Assembly (NCBI RefSeq): GCF_003363435.1
Contig: NZ_QRCT01000019.1
Coordinates: 1-64,000 of the forward strand
DNA length: 64,000 bases
DNA from: Anaerosacchariphilus polymeriproducens
Lineage (GTDB): Bacteria > Bacillota > Clostridia > Lachnospirales > Lachnospiraceae
Direction: 5' to 3'
In this document: piece by piece, positions 1-8,500 of the stretch
Numbering within the stretch: position 1 is the first letter of the stretch
Layout of the letters: each line of letters opens with the position of its first letter
Notes under the pieces: model-generated
What the model was told of the DNA's origin: nothing
What the model saw: only the letters and a program-made list of their open reading frames with translations
Databases searched by the model: none
Made by a program: the position numbers and the translations under genes

Positions 1-106
1 TTTTTTCACAGCCCCTTTTTTTATTATTTTTTTAATTATTATTAACAAGCTATTGTATCTTTGGTAGAAGGAGCAATAAAAAAACTAAATAGAGATAAGT
101 AACTAG

Positions 107-135
107 GGAGTGTTGCAACATGCACTTCTTTTTTT
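107..135 (+). terminator. Possible intrinsic terminator of a gene left of the window
   Basis: GGAGTG at 107-112 pairs with CACTTC at 123-128 (one G-U pair), and seven T residues follow. The loop contains the palindrome TGTTGCAACA. The stem is short and the upstream gene is not in the window, so this is a modest call. Confidence 0.35.
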
Positions 136-486
136 GTTATAAAATTTGCATACCATTCTTATCGAATTGTGGTATATATTCTTGATAATTTACATTCTAT
201 CCTGTGACTCAGTCACAGAAAAAGAATCCATATAACTGCTATACTCTATCCAGTCACACGGAAAGGTGCCAACATCATTAATGATGAGGTGGTAGGAATC
301 TCCTATGGTGACAAACTAACAAAATCGTTGTGGATGAAAATATGGTAACAATATACCCGGTCTATATGCACCGGTGATTGTACTGGTGGATTGTTGCAAA
401 TATCGAAAGCAGGTACTCAATTAGTAACGTACCTACGAAGTAATTCAAATAAAATGAGTGCTTAAAACCGAAAGGAGAATTATAAT
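136..486 (+). other. Intergenic leader with several stem-loops, no recognised riboswitch
   Basis: There is no credible gene in these 350 bases. They hold a perfect 7-bp hairpin (CTGTGAC at 202-208 with GTCACAG at 212-218), a pair ACCGGT at 370-375 with ACTGGT at 382-387 (one G-U pair), and a pair AGGTAC at 411-416 with GTACCT at 429-434. A good ribosome site (AAAGGAG) follows just before the 487 gene. The stretch could be a structured 5' leader of that gene. I compared it from memory with common riboswitch cores (TPP, SAM, cobalamin, c-di-GMP, fluoride, guanidine) and none fits. Confidence 0.35.
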
Positions 487-651
487 ATGATACTAAAACT
501 AATTGCAGGTGCTGTCATAGGTGGGCTACTGGGATTTCTCTATCAAAAGAAAATCGGCTGCAAAAGTGGTACCTGTCCGATCACTTCAAGCCGAATTGGA
601 TCTACAATATATGGTGCTATTATTGGTTTATTATTGAGTAGTTCTTTCTAA
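487..651 (+). CDS. 54-aa Cys-containing membrane protein, DUF6132-like
   Basis: This small gene has a strong ribosome site (AAAGGAG about 8 bases upstream) and encodes 54 residues. It has two hydrophobic Gly-rich segments (about residues 3-20 and 38-54) around a polar loop GCKSGTCPITSS. That loop, with two cysteines four residues apart, is what I associate with DUF6132-type small membrane proteins, often found near rhodanese or thioredoxin genes in anaerobes. The function is unknown; a role in sulfur or redox handling is only inference from such neighbours. Here the next pieces downstream are a permease-like N-terminus and a ferredoxin remnant. It appears intact. Confidence 0.6.
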   Translation: MILKLIAGAVIGGLLGFLYQKKIGCKSGTCPITSSRIGSTIYGAIIGLLLSSSF

Positions 652-713
652 AAAATATCTAAGGTGAAATATACGTAATCATAACTATTTATTTTTAATA
701 AGGAGGTAATCCC

Positions 714-866
714 ATGGATACCTATATCTTTTATGGACTTGCCGTTGTCCTCTTGCTTCTCTCTTTTATAAAGGATAAGAAAAAGACTAAAATGGTATCT
801 AAAAAAGAGGTTCAGACTTTATATGATAATGCTGCAAAAATGGATCAGTATTTTTTTCGTTATTGA
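714..866 (+). CDS. 50-aa ORF with permease-like N-terminus, probably truncated
   Basis: A start with AGGAGG 9 bases upstream opens a 50-codon frame. Residues 1-20 form one hydrophobic helix, followed by the basic stretch KDKKKTK. That beginning resembles the first helix of a family of predicted clostridial permeases. After it the protein changes to a short charged tail and stops at 866, far below the several hundred residues of such permeases. It is most likely the surviving 5' end of a deleted gene joined to unrelated sequence. It could be expressed as a small membrane peptide, but there is no support for a function. Confidence 0.4.
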   Translation: MDTYIFYGLAVVLLLLSFIKDKKKTKMVSKKEVQTLYDNAAKMDQYFFRY

Positions 867-873
867 CATATGA

Positions 874-1107
874 CAATTTCAGATCAATAAGCGTAATTTA
901 GTTACAGATAATACTATTTACATTATCTATACTATCTGTCCCGTCGGTGCTTTGAAACAGAGTGGATTTGATGCTCCAACTGTTGATCTTGATGCCTGCA
1001 TTAGTTGCGGTAAGTGTACAAAGTTTTGCCCAAGAAAAGCACTTGTTTTAGTTTTGTGTTTTCAATTAATGTATATTGTAAATTTTTTGCTAATTCATGT
1101 ATACTAA
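874..1107 (+). pseudogene. Ferredoxin-like remnant (4Fe-4S motif, no start)
   Basis: This frame opens right after a TGA at 871-873 and has no plausible start codon with a ribosome site. Near 937 it encodes CPVGALK, and about 20 residues later the motif CISCGKCTKFCP, which is a 4Fe-4S ferredoxin signature. After the motif the frame runs into an unrelated hydrophobic tail and stops at 1105-1107. I read it as the C-terminal half of a bacterial ferredoxin or ferredoxin-domain enzyme that lost its 5' part. Together with the truncated permease-like ORF before it, this suggests a deletion scar. Confidence 0.5.
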
Positions 1108-1188
1108 TAATAGCAAATAAAATCAAGCAATTCTCTATTTATTTCTTTATAATAAATGTAGAGTGATTGAAACGAGGTGATTAGACAA

Positions 1189-2154
1189 ATGTACGAGTGG
1201 CAAAAGCAAATCCAAATTATAGTTGATGAAATTGACAAATGTATTATAAATTACAATGATGAAGCCTTGACTCTGCGCTTTCTTTCTCGCAAGCTGGGGT
1301 ATTCCGAATTTTATACAACGAGAAAATTCAAAGAAATATCGGGTATGCAATTTAGAGATTATCTGCGGCATAGAAAATTAGCCTTTGCATTAAAAGAAGT
1401 TCGTGATAGTGAAAAAAGCCTTTTGGATATTGCTTTTGATTATGGTTTCTCATCACATGAAGCTTTTACCAGAGCTTTCAAAGGAACTTATGGTGTAACT
1501 CCAAGTGAATACCGAAAAAAACCTAAGCCTGTCGTTCTTCGTACAAAAATAAACCCTTTCGACCGCTACTTTTTAGGATTAGGAGAGATTGGTATGATAA
1601 AATCTAAAGATGATGTTAAAATTTATTTTATAACCATTCCCGCACATAAGTTTTTGCACATTAAAAATTATGAGAGTAATGGGTATTGGGATTTTTGGCA
1701 AAAACAAAGTCTTATTCCGGGACAGGACTGTGATACAATTTGCGGCTTACTTGATAGTATCAAGGGGAAATTGGATGATGATGGTGGAAGCGAACCTAAC
1801 GGCAGCAGCGGTCAGATTATGGCTTACATTAATGACCCAGACGGCAGACTCTGCGATTGGGGGTTCCCACGTACAGAGTGTTTTGGTGCACGTCTTCCTA
1901 TTGATTATAAAGGAGAAGTACCACCACAAATGCTTATGATTGATGTTCCCGAAGAAGAGTATATTGTTTTTGAACATGGACCATTCAATTATGAGCAGGA
2001 AAATCACAGTGTGGAGGAAAAGATCGAAAAAGCAATGGCAACTTTTGATTTTACTGGCACTGGTTACTGCTTTGATACTTCTCCCGGTAGAATAATTTAC
2101 TTTTATTATAACCCGGAACGGTTTTTTAAATATATCAGACCAGTACGAAAGTAA
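1189..2154 (+). CDS. AraC-family regulator with GyrI-like effector domain
   Basis: The protein has two parts. Residues 1-110 carry a two-helix-turn-helix AraC DNA-binding domain, with the typical second-HTH text AFDYGFSSHEAFTRAF and the closing GVTPSEYR. Residues about 150-320 form a predicted GyrI-like ligand-binding domain of the SOUL/Rob type. AraC/GyrI proteins usually sense small hydrophobic compounds and activate efflux or detoxification genes. I chose the ATG at 1189 because GAGGTGA sits 9 bases before it; a GTG at 1177 lies inside that ribosome site. No obvious target is adjacent: the next gene is a convergent PhzF-like gene. A strong hairpin follows the stop. Confidence 0.85.
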   Translation: MYEWQKQIQIIVDEIDKCIINYNDEALTLRFLSRKLGYSEFYTTRKFKEISGMQFRDYLRHRKLAFALKEVRDSEKSLLDIAFDYGFSSHEAFTRAFKGTYGVTPSEYRKKPKPVVLRTKINPFDRYFLGLGEIGMIKSKDDVKIYFITIPAHKFLHIKNYESNGYWDFWQKQSLIPGQDCDTICGLLDSIKGKLDDDGGSEPNGSSGQIMAYINDPDGRLCDWGFPRTECFGARLPIDYKGEVPPQMLMIDVPEEEYIVFEHGPFNYEQENHSVEEKIEKAMATFDFTGTGYCFDTSPGRIIYFYYNPERFFKYIRPVRK

Positions 2155-2177
2155 AGTAAAAAATACAGTAGACTAAC

Positions 2178-2206
2178 GACGGTTTTGATATAGAATCAAA
2201 ACCGTC
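2178..2206. terminator. Strong 12-bp hairpin between convergent genes
   Basis: GACGGTTTTGAT at 2178-2189 pairs perfectly with ATCAAAACCGTC at 2195-2206 across a 5-base loop. It lies 24 bases past the AraC gene, facing the 3' end of the convergent PhzF gene. There is no U-tract, so it may act as a barrier or RNA-stabilising hairpin rather than a classic terminator. Confidence 0.5.
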
Positions 2207-2282
2207 ATTGATAGGGATACTTCCTTCTCTTCTACTCTTCTAAGAATAATGGTAGATATGGTAAACTGTACTTAAATTGTAT

Positions 2283-3143
2283 TTATAATGCTATCTTTCC
2301 CTTTATGGAAACAATTGCATTACCACCTATATATATTATTTTTTCGTTTTTCATCTTGCTTTTTATGATAGCAGGTCTTCCTAAAGCTTCTCCCTGAATA
2401 AAGATATTTTCACTACCAATATTAACAAAACCCAACTTAGTTAAGTAGTAAGTAAGCGAACCAGTTGAAGTACCAGTAGCCGATTCTTCATCTATACCAT
2501 ATAATGGAGCAAAATTTCTGCAATACGCAGTTACTTCCAATTCCGAACTACAATAAAACATATGAATACCAGCAACATGATTCTTTCTTGAAATTTCTAC
2601 GATTCTATTTCTATCTGGTAAAGCCTTCTCCAGCTTTTCCTTTTCATTAACTGGCAATAATATATCAGACACTCCGGTACTTATGATACATGGTATTAAA
2701 GATTTAGGTCGATCACTTATATCAAGTTTAAAAGCGTTATATAATTCTACACTGGCCTCATCAGAAAATGTCTTAATTAAATTTGATTGTGCCGTTTCCA
2801 ACCAAATACATTCTGTTTCAACTATAACATTTAATTCGCCAGCTAATGTTTTTGCTACATAATTTCCATTAGAGATTATTTTTTCATTTCGTAATACTGT
2901 AAATGCTGAAATCGTAGCATGACCGCATAATTCAATCTCATCATTTGGTGTATAGTATTTTAGTTTAAAAACATTATCACTTTCATATTTTACAAATGCA
3001 GTTTCTGAATGTTTAAGTTCAGCTGCTATATTTTGCATAGTTCCTACCATAGGGAAACTTTCTTCATCACCAAGTAATACAACTCCTGCTTGGTTCCCTT
3101 TAAAAATCTGACTGGTAAATGCGTCAACAATAAATAACTCCAA
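2283..3143 (-). CDS. PhzF-family isomerase/epimerase-like protein
   Basis: The protein matches the PhzF/diaminopimelate-epimerase fold family: it opens with ELFIVDAFT, has FKGNQAGVV, and the conserved CGHATISA near residue 70. The family typically has about 280-300 residues; here 286. The start is taken as TTG at 3143, because AGGAGGG lies 8 bases before it and translation from there gives the canonical N-terminus. An upstream ATG at 3188 would add 15 non-homologous residues and has no ribosome site. The physiological substrate of most PhzF relatives is unknown, and no phenazine genes are present, so only the family can be named. It is a monocistronic unit. Confidence 0.85.
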   Translation of the reverse strand: MELFIVDAFTSQIFKGNQAGVVLLGDEESFPMVGTMQNIAAELKHSETAFVKYESDNVFKLKYYTPNDEIELCGHATISAFTVLRNEKIISNGNYVAKTLAGELNVIVETECIWLETAQSNLIKTFSDEASVELYNAFKLDISDRPKSLIPCIISTGVSDILLPVNEKEKLEKALPDRNRIVEISRKNHVAGIHMFYCSSELEVTAYCRNFAPLYGIDEESATGTSTGSLTYYLTKLGFVNIGSENIFIQGEALGRPAIIKSKMKNEKIIYIGGNAIVSIKGKIAL

Positions 3144-3350
3144 AATAATTTCCCTCCTACTATTATATTCTTCAAGGATTTGATCCATTTTTCTAATTAT
3201 AATCTTGATTAATTAGCATTGTTTCATGCTTATATATCCTGGACTCTGCAATCCTTCCATGTTCTAAAACTAACCCCGGTAATTTTAAAAACCATTCTAT
3301 GCCTTCTCACAGCTGATTAACAAAAACTATTTTTTCATGACTTCTATACC

Positions 3351-4295
3351 TTACGCTTCCATCTTCTCATTATATTGCGATAACATAGCTTCCAGACGTT
3401 TTTTCAGCTCCATACGAATATAATCCGGCTCAAGGCAGACTAATTTGTTCCCAAAACTCATCAGAATACCGTACCCATAATCATCATCAATAAAGTTAAA
3501 ATTCACAGTATATTTATCATTACCAATATCATTTATCTCTTCCATTGTGCAGTAATCCAGCATCTTATCAAGCACTGAAGAATCTATAAGTAACTTAATT
3601 GGAAACATCCTGCTGCTCATCCTATCAGTAAAATCAGAGTATGGGTGCGGCAAATTTCTGCTTGTAAATGTGTTACACTCTATTTGTACATCAGACATCC
3701 TTCGCAGCTTGAATAATCGAAACACTTGGCTCCTTGGCAGATAAGCCTGCAGGTACCAATGATTTCCTTTTAATACAAGCCGATGAGGTTCAATACCAGA
3801 AAAACACTCCTTTCCTCTGCTCCCAAAATATGAAAATGCAATCATGCATTTATTTTCTACTACTGATTTGAGTAAATCAAGGATAGGTCCAGATCCATCG
3901 CTGGTCATCCACGAAGAAAGATCAAACATAATTTGATTTAATTTCATATTAATTACATTCATCTGTTCCTCTGAAACAAAGCTTTCTAGTTTTACAAGTG
4001 CATTGGTAATGTCTTTGCTTGATAGAGTATTTCGTATAATTCCAAGACCAGTTAACATTGCACTTATATCATCTGCTGTGAAAATACCTTTATCTACCTT
4101 GTATTGCTCCATAATTTCAATACCACCGCCTGCGCCAGGAGTTGTTGTTATAGGTATCCCCGATGCAGCAATAGATTCTATATCCCGGTAGATTGTCCGA
4201 AGTGAAACTTCAAACATTTCAGTAAGTTCTTTACCACTTATCCTTTTTCTCTGTAAAAGAAGCATTACGATAGCAATCATACGTTCAAATTTCAT
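3351..4295 (-). CDS. YafY-type HTH + WYL-domain transcriptional regulator (copy 1)
   Basis: Residues 1-60 form an HTH_11/DeoR-type winged helix (FEVSLRTIYRDIESIAASG), followed by a Gly-rich turn and a C-terminal WYL domain. WYL domains bind ligands or nucleic acid and usually control a neighbouring gene. The ATG at 4295 is chosen because GGAGGAAAT lies just upstream; the frame is open further back to 4346. It is divergent from a broken peptidase-E-like gene. A paralogue with the same layout lies at 56820-57752, next to another class-I-amidotransferase-fold protein. The intergenic region carries a promoter and a shared operator-like motif. Confidence 0.88.
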   Translation of the reverse strand: MKFERMIAIVMLLLQRKRISGKELTEMFEVSLRTIYRDIESIAASGIPITTTPGAGGGIEIMEQYKVDKGIFTADDISAMLTGLGIIRNTLSSKDITNALVKLESFVSEEQMNVINMKLNQIMFDLSSWMTSDGSGPILDLLKSVVENKCMIAFSYFGSRGKECFSGIEPHRLVLKGNHWYLQAYLPRSQVFRLFKLRRMSDVQIECNTFTSRNLPHPYSDFTDRMSSRMFPIKLLIDSSVLDKMLDYCTMEEINDIGNDKYTVNFNFIDDDYGYGILMSFGNKLVCLEPDYIRMELKKRLEAMLSQYNEKMEA

Positions 4296-4314
4296 AATAA
4301 TTTCCTCCACGCTT

Positions 4315-4343
4315 ATTTTATATTGCTGACATATAGTTGTCAA
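4315..4343 (-). promoter_or_regulatory. Promoter and candidate operator of the WYL regulator (copy 1)
   Basis: On the minus strand TTGACA (4338-4343) is followed, after 17 bases, by TAAAAT (4315-4320), a near-consensus sigma-A promoter. A 22-base segment at 4322-4343 matches 17 of 22 positions in the same place upstream of the second WYL regulator (57791-57812). The shared core is TTGnTGnCATA, four variable bases, then TGTCAA, and it includes an inverted TGACA/TGTCA pair. This fits autorepression, with control of the divergent gene too. Confidence 0.65.
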
Positions 4344-4388
4344 CATTAGTATGCTATACTAAGAATAAACTAATTGGAGGAATTTAGT

Positions 4389-5009
4389 ATGAGTAAACTA
4401 TTTTTATCATCTTCGTTTAAGGATGTCGCCAATTTATTTACGACTTTTGCCGATGATGACTTAAAGAATAAAACCGTGACATTTATTCCAACCGCTGCAA
4501 TCCATGAAAAGGTTAATTTCTATGTAAAATCAGGTAGAAAAGCTTTGGAAAAAATGGGACTGATAATTGATGAACTTGAAATATCAACGGCCTCTCCTTA
4601 CGATATAACAAGCAAATTGCAAAACAATGATTTTATCTATGTCACAGGAGGAAACACTTTTTTTCTACTCCAAGAATTAATAAAAACAGGAGCTGATAAA
4701 ATTATCCAAACACAAATTAATTCAGGAAAGCTATAAATCGGTGAATCAGCTGGTTCAATAGTTTTATCACCTAATATTGAATATGTAAAAGATATGGATG
4801 ATAACAAAAAAGCTCCACAATTGGACAACTTTAATGCTATGGATATTATTGATTTTTATCCATTACCTCACCAAAACTGCTTTCCATTCAAAAAAACAGT
4901 TAAGAAGATTATTTCAAAGTATGAATCTTCGTTGCCGCTTGTTCCTATTAGTAATTCACAAGCTATACTTGTCAACGGAGATTTTATAAAAGTACAGGAA
5001 TATTATTAA
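4389..5009 (+). pseudogene. Peptidase E-like (S51) gene with one in-frame stop
   Basis: The frame starts at ATG 4389 with GGAGG nearby and encodes an alpha-aspartyl dipeptidase-like, class-I-amidotransferase-fold protein (YVTGGNTFFL in the first part). A TAA at 4734-4736 interrupts it just before GESAGS, the conserved elbow with the nucleophilic Ser. The same frame then continues to 5009 with typical family sequence (DFYPLPHQNCF). No frameshift is needed: a single TAT-to-TAA change would explain it. Product length without the stop would be 206 aa, near the family size. Translation to the stop would give a 115-aa fragment without the nucleophile. It may be a recent pseudogene or a sequencing error. 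Confidence 0.8.
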
Positions 5010-5122
5010 AATTTAACGGATGTCCCTATGCCGTATACACTTTGAATTTTATCTACTTAAGTTGAATTATTACCGGTACTAAACACAAAACACTTCGGTA
5101 CTTTGTATCGCCTTTGTATATA

Positions 5123-5527
5123 TTATTCTTTTTCTTGTATTAATTCTAACTTTTGTAGAACCTCAACAAATTTAACTATATCAATAGGTTTTGCCGCATA
5201 GGCATCACATCCAATTTCAAAAGCATTTTGTACAAATTGTGTCTCCGCAAGAGCTGTTGTCATGATTATTTTTGAACGGTTCTCAGGAGTAATACTATTA
5301 TGAATTTCATAATCTCTTATACTCTTTAATACTTTTACTCCATCCACCTTTGGCATCATAATATCTAAACATATTAATTCATAAGGCTTTTTATCTTTGA
5401 TAGACATCAAAAATGCATCCAAAGCTTCCAAGCCATCTACAACCAAATCACATTCTCCATATTGAGAAAGGATTTTAAATAAAAATTTTCTACTGGTTAA
5501 ATCATCTTCGGCTATAAGTATTCTCAT
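5123..5527 (-). CDS. Single-domain response regulator (CheY-like)
   Basis: This 134-aa protein is one receiver domain: acidic pocket EDD at residues 7-9, phospho-acceptor Asp55 in CLDIMMP, the T/A position in MTTA, and the conserved Lys in AAKPID. No output domain follows. It is the last gene of the chemosensory cluster, 61 bases after the hybrid kinase. It is a likely phosphorylation target of that kinase or of CheA. It could act as a phosphate sink or as a soluble output to an unknown partner. It is distinct from the first-gene CheY of this operon. Confidence 0.88.
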   Translation of the reverse strand: MRILIAEDDLTSRKFLFKILSQYGECDLVVDGLEALDAFLMSIKDKKPYELICLDIMMPKVDGVKVLKSIRDYEIHNSITPENRSKIIMTTALAETQFVQNAFEIGCDAYAAKPIDIVKFVEVLQKLELIQEKE

Positions 5528-5588
5528 TATTTTTTCTCCTCTAAATATTTCTTTTTTTTATTTTGCCTCTTAAAGCTACTAAATTAGA

Positions 5589-8500
5589 TCACATATTATA
5601 CTCCTTGTAGATTCGTATCTCTGATTTCATCTGTTCAATATAGATACTTATTTCCTCCAAATTACCCCTTCTGGCTGCTAATTCTATCCTAAATGCCGTA
5701 TCTTTTATGTCCATAGCATCTATTTCGTTAGACAAAAACTTAATATTATGAGCCATGTTTTCTATAATCATGAAATTATCATTCTTTATAGCTGAATCCA
5801 TTATTTTAATATCTTCTGAAATGACAGTCAGATTTTGAGAAAAGGAATCACTTGGTTTATGCATTGTTCTATCTGTAAATAAAACATCACTGTTTTCTGC
5901 AAGTAAAACATCAATGGGAGTTGAAATATCATGCTCATCTTTAAATTCCGTTAATCGTTCCAGAGTATAATATAATTCACTCATTTGAATAGGTTTTGCA
6001 ATATACCCATTAAACCCTAAAGCTAAAAATTTTTCCTTGTCTCCTTGTAAAGCATACGCTGTTAAAGCTATGACAGGAGTATGATTTATATTATTTTCTA
6101 TTTCTTTAATTCTTTTAAATGCTTCTATCCCGTTCATTTTAGACATCTGGATATCCATCAAAATAATATCATACTTATTCTTTTCAAATAACTCTATTGC
6201 TTCTAATCCATTGTTCGCTGTCTCTATTACATGGCCTTTTTCTATAAGCATTTTCATAATAACCTTTTGGTTAACCAAATCATCCTCCACCAATAGAATT
6301 TTAAGTTTCTTTAATGACTTTGTTATTTTCGGTATTTGATTTACTTTTTGTTCAATGTCATAACCTAATTTAAATTTCAAGTAAAAGTAAAAGGAACTTC
6401 CTTTTCCTTTTTCACTATCAACTCCTATTCTACCTCCCATCAATTCAATCAGATTCCTGGATATTGCAAGTCCAAGCCCAGATCCACCGTATTTTTTTGA
6501 AAATGAATTCTCTAGTTGGCTAAAACTTTGGAATAATTTCTTATTATCCTCCGCAGATATCCCTATACCAGTATCTGACACAGTGAACTTTAATTCTATC
6601 TCATCATTTAAGGCTGTCTTACTCTTAACCGAAATGTTAATACTACCTCTCTCTGTAAATTTAATTGCATTGCTAATAAAATTATTCAATACCTGATGAA
6701 GCCTATTAGGATCACCAATAAGAAACTGTGGTATATTAGAAGAAAATGTGTAATTAAGCTCAAGTCCTTTTTCATTAATACGAGGGGAATGGGATCTGAC
6801 TATCTCTTCTATCAATTCTTTTATGTTAAAGTTAATATTTTCTATCGTAACCTTACCTGCTTCCATCTTTGAAAAATCCAAAACATCGTTTATGATATTT
6901 AATAGTGAATTTGCACATGCTTTTGCAGTAATAAGATTATCTTTTTGATCCGCAGTAAGTTGTGTAAGAAGTGTAAGATCAACCATACCTACCATACCAT
7001 TTATTGGAGTACGTATTTCATGACTCATATTTGCCAAAAATTCACTCTTTGCTTTATTTGCAGACTCAGCGATATCTTTCGCTGCTATAAGCTTCCTTTC
7101 TGTCTCTTTAGTAGTGGTAATTTCCGTTACTATTGTTACGATCTCATTCTCTTTTGGACTATAGATAGCAATTTCGAACCACTTATGATATGTTTCAGAA
7201 AAAAATTCATCTATTTGAACATTCTTACCCTTAAATAGCCTAAATTCATATTTTTCAATAGTATCTAATAAGACCTTATTACTATGCGGAAATAAATCTG
7301 CATGATTTTTTCCTACAATATTATTATCCGACAATCCAAAAAACTTTAGAAATGCTTCATTCACTTCGATAAACTTTAAATTAACCGGCTTATGTTTATC
7401 ATCATATAGCAATTTGTAATAGGCAAAACCTGTTTTCATATTCATAAAAAGAGACCTATATTTAATTTGATTATCCAATACTTTATTTTCTATCTTCTTG
7501 CGCTCTGTAATGTCTCTCACTATACTAAATATAATTCGCTGCTTCCCGATATTAGATCCTTGGGAGCTTACTTCTACTTGGAATGTACTACCATCCTTAC
7601 GACGATGTGTTACTTCAAAGAATATTCCGTCTTTATTTGCCTGTTCCAATTGTTTCTCTGTATATCCCCAACTTTCTCTAATATTTCTGATATTCATTGA
7701 ATATAATTCTTCTTTTGTATACCCATAGGCTTTCATAGCAGCCTTGTTCGCTTCAATAATTTTTCCATCTAAACCAAGAAAAAATATGATATCACGAGCA
7801 TTATCAATCGTTTGACGATACCGTTTCATTTCATCTTCAGCCACTTTTCGGTCATTGATATCATAAATTGATCCTATATACCCTGCATACTTTCCATCCA
7901 AATCGTTATATGGGGCTCCTACAGCCAGACACCATCTATATTCACCATCATTTCGACGTAAACGAAATTCCAATTGAAAATTTTTCTTGGTCTGCATAAT
8001 ATGTGTTCGTACATTTATATAATGCTCCAAATCATCCGGGTGAATTAAATTAGTCCAGCCGTAACCTGTAGATTCTTCCAGTGTAACTCCTGTAAAGTCA
8101 TACCAAACATTATTAACATAATTGAACACTATCTTCGTATCAGTTTTCCAAACTAAAGAGGGAATCTGGTCAAGAATATTGATGCTGTAATCCCTCGATT
8201 TAATAATCTCCATTTCTTTCTTTTTATTATCCGTAATATCTAAAAGAGTTATAATAGTATTTTTCTTTCCACTTACTAAAATAGGAGTTACACTAGCTCT
8301 AAACCAAAATTCTCTTCTTTCTCCATCCACAATTAGTATCTTGTTGAATTCAATGTTATTTGATCCTTGTCCTCGTTGATTTGACAGTTCAATTGCTTTC
8401 CGAAGATTACAATAATAGCATTTTGTTCCATAACCACATCCACTTCTATTCTCATAACTGTTTGAGCAACAAAAGGTATCACCAAAGTGATTTTTATAAA

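Noticed and set aside
46-102. 18-codon plus-strand tail ending at TAA 100-102
   Set aside because: It begins right after an in-frame stop and has no start; it could be the 3' end of a frameshifted gene but nothing supports it.
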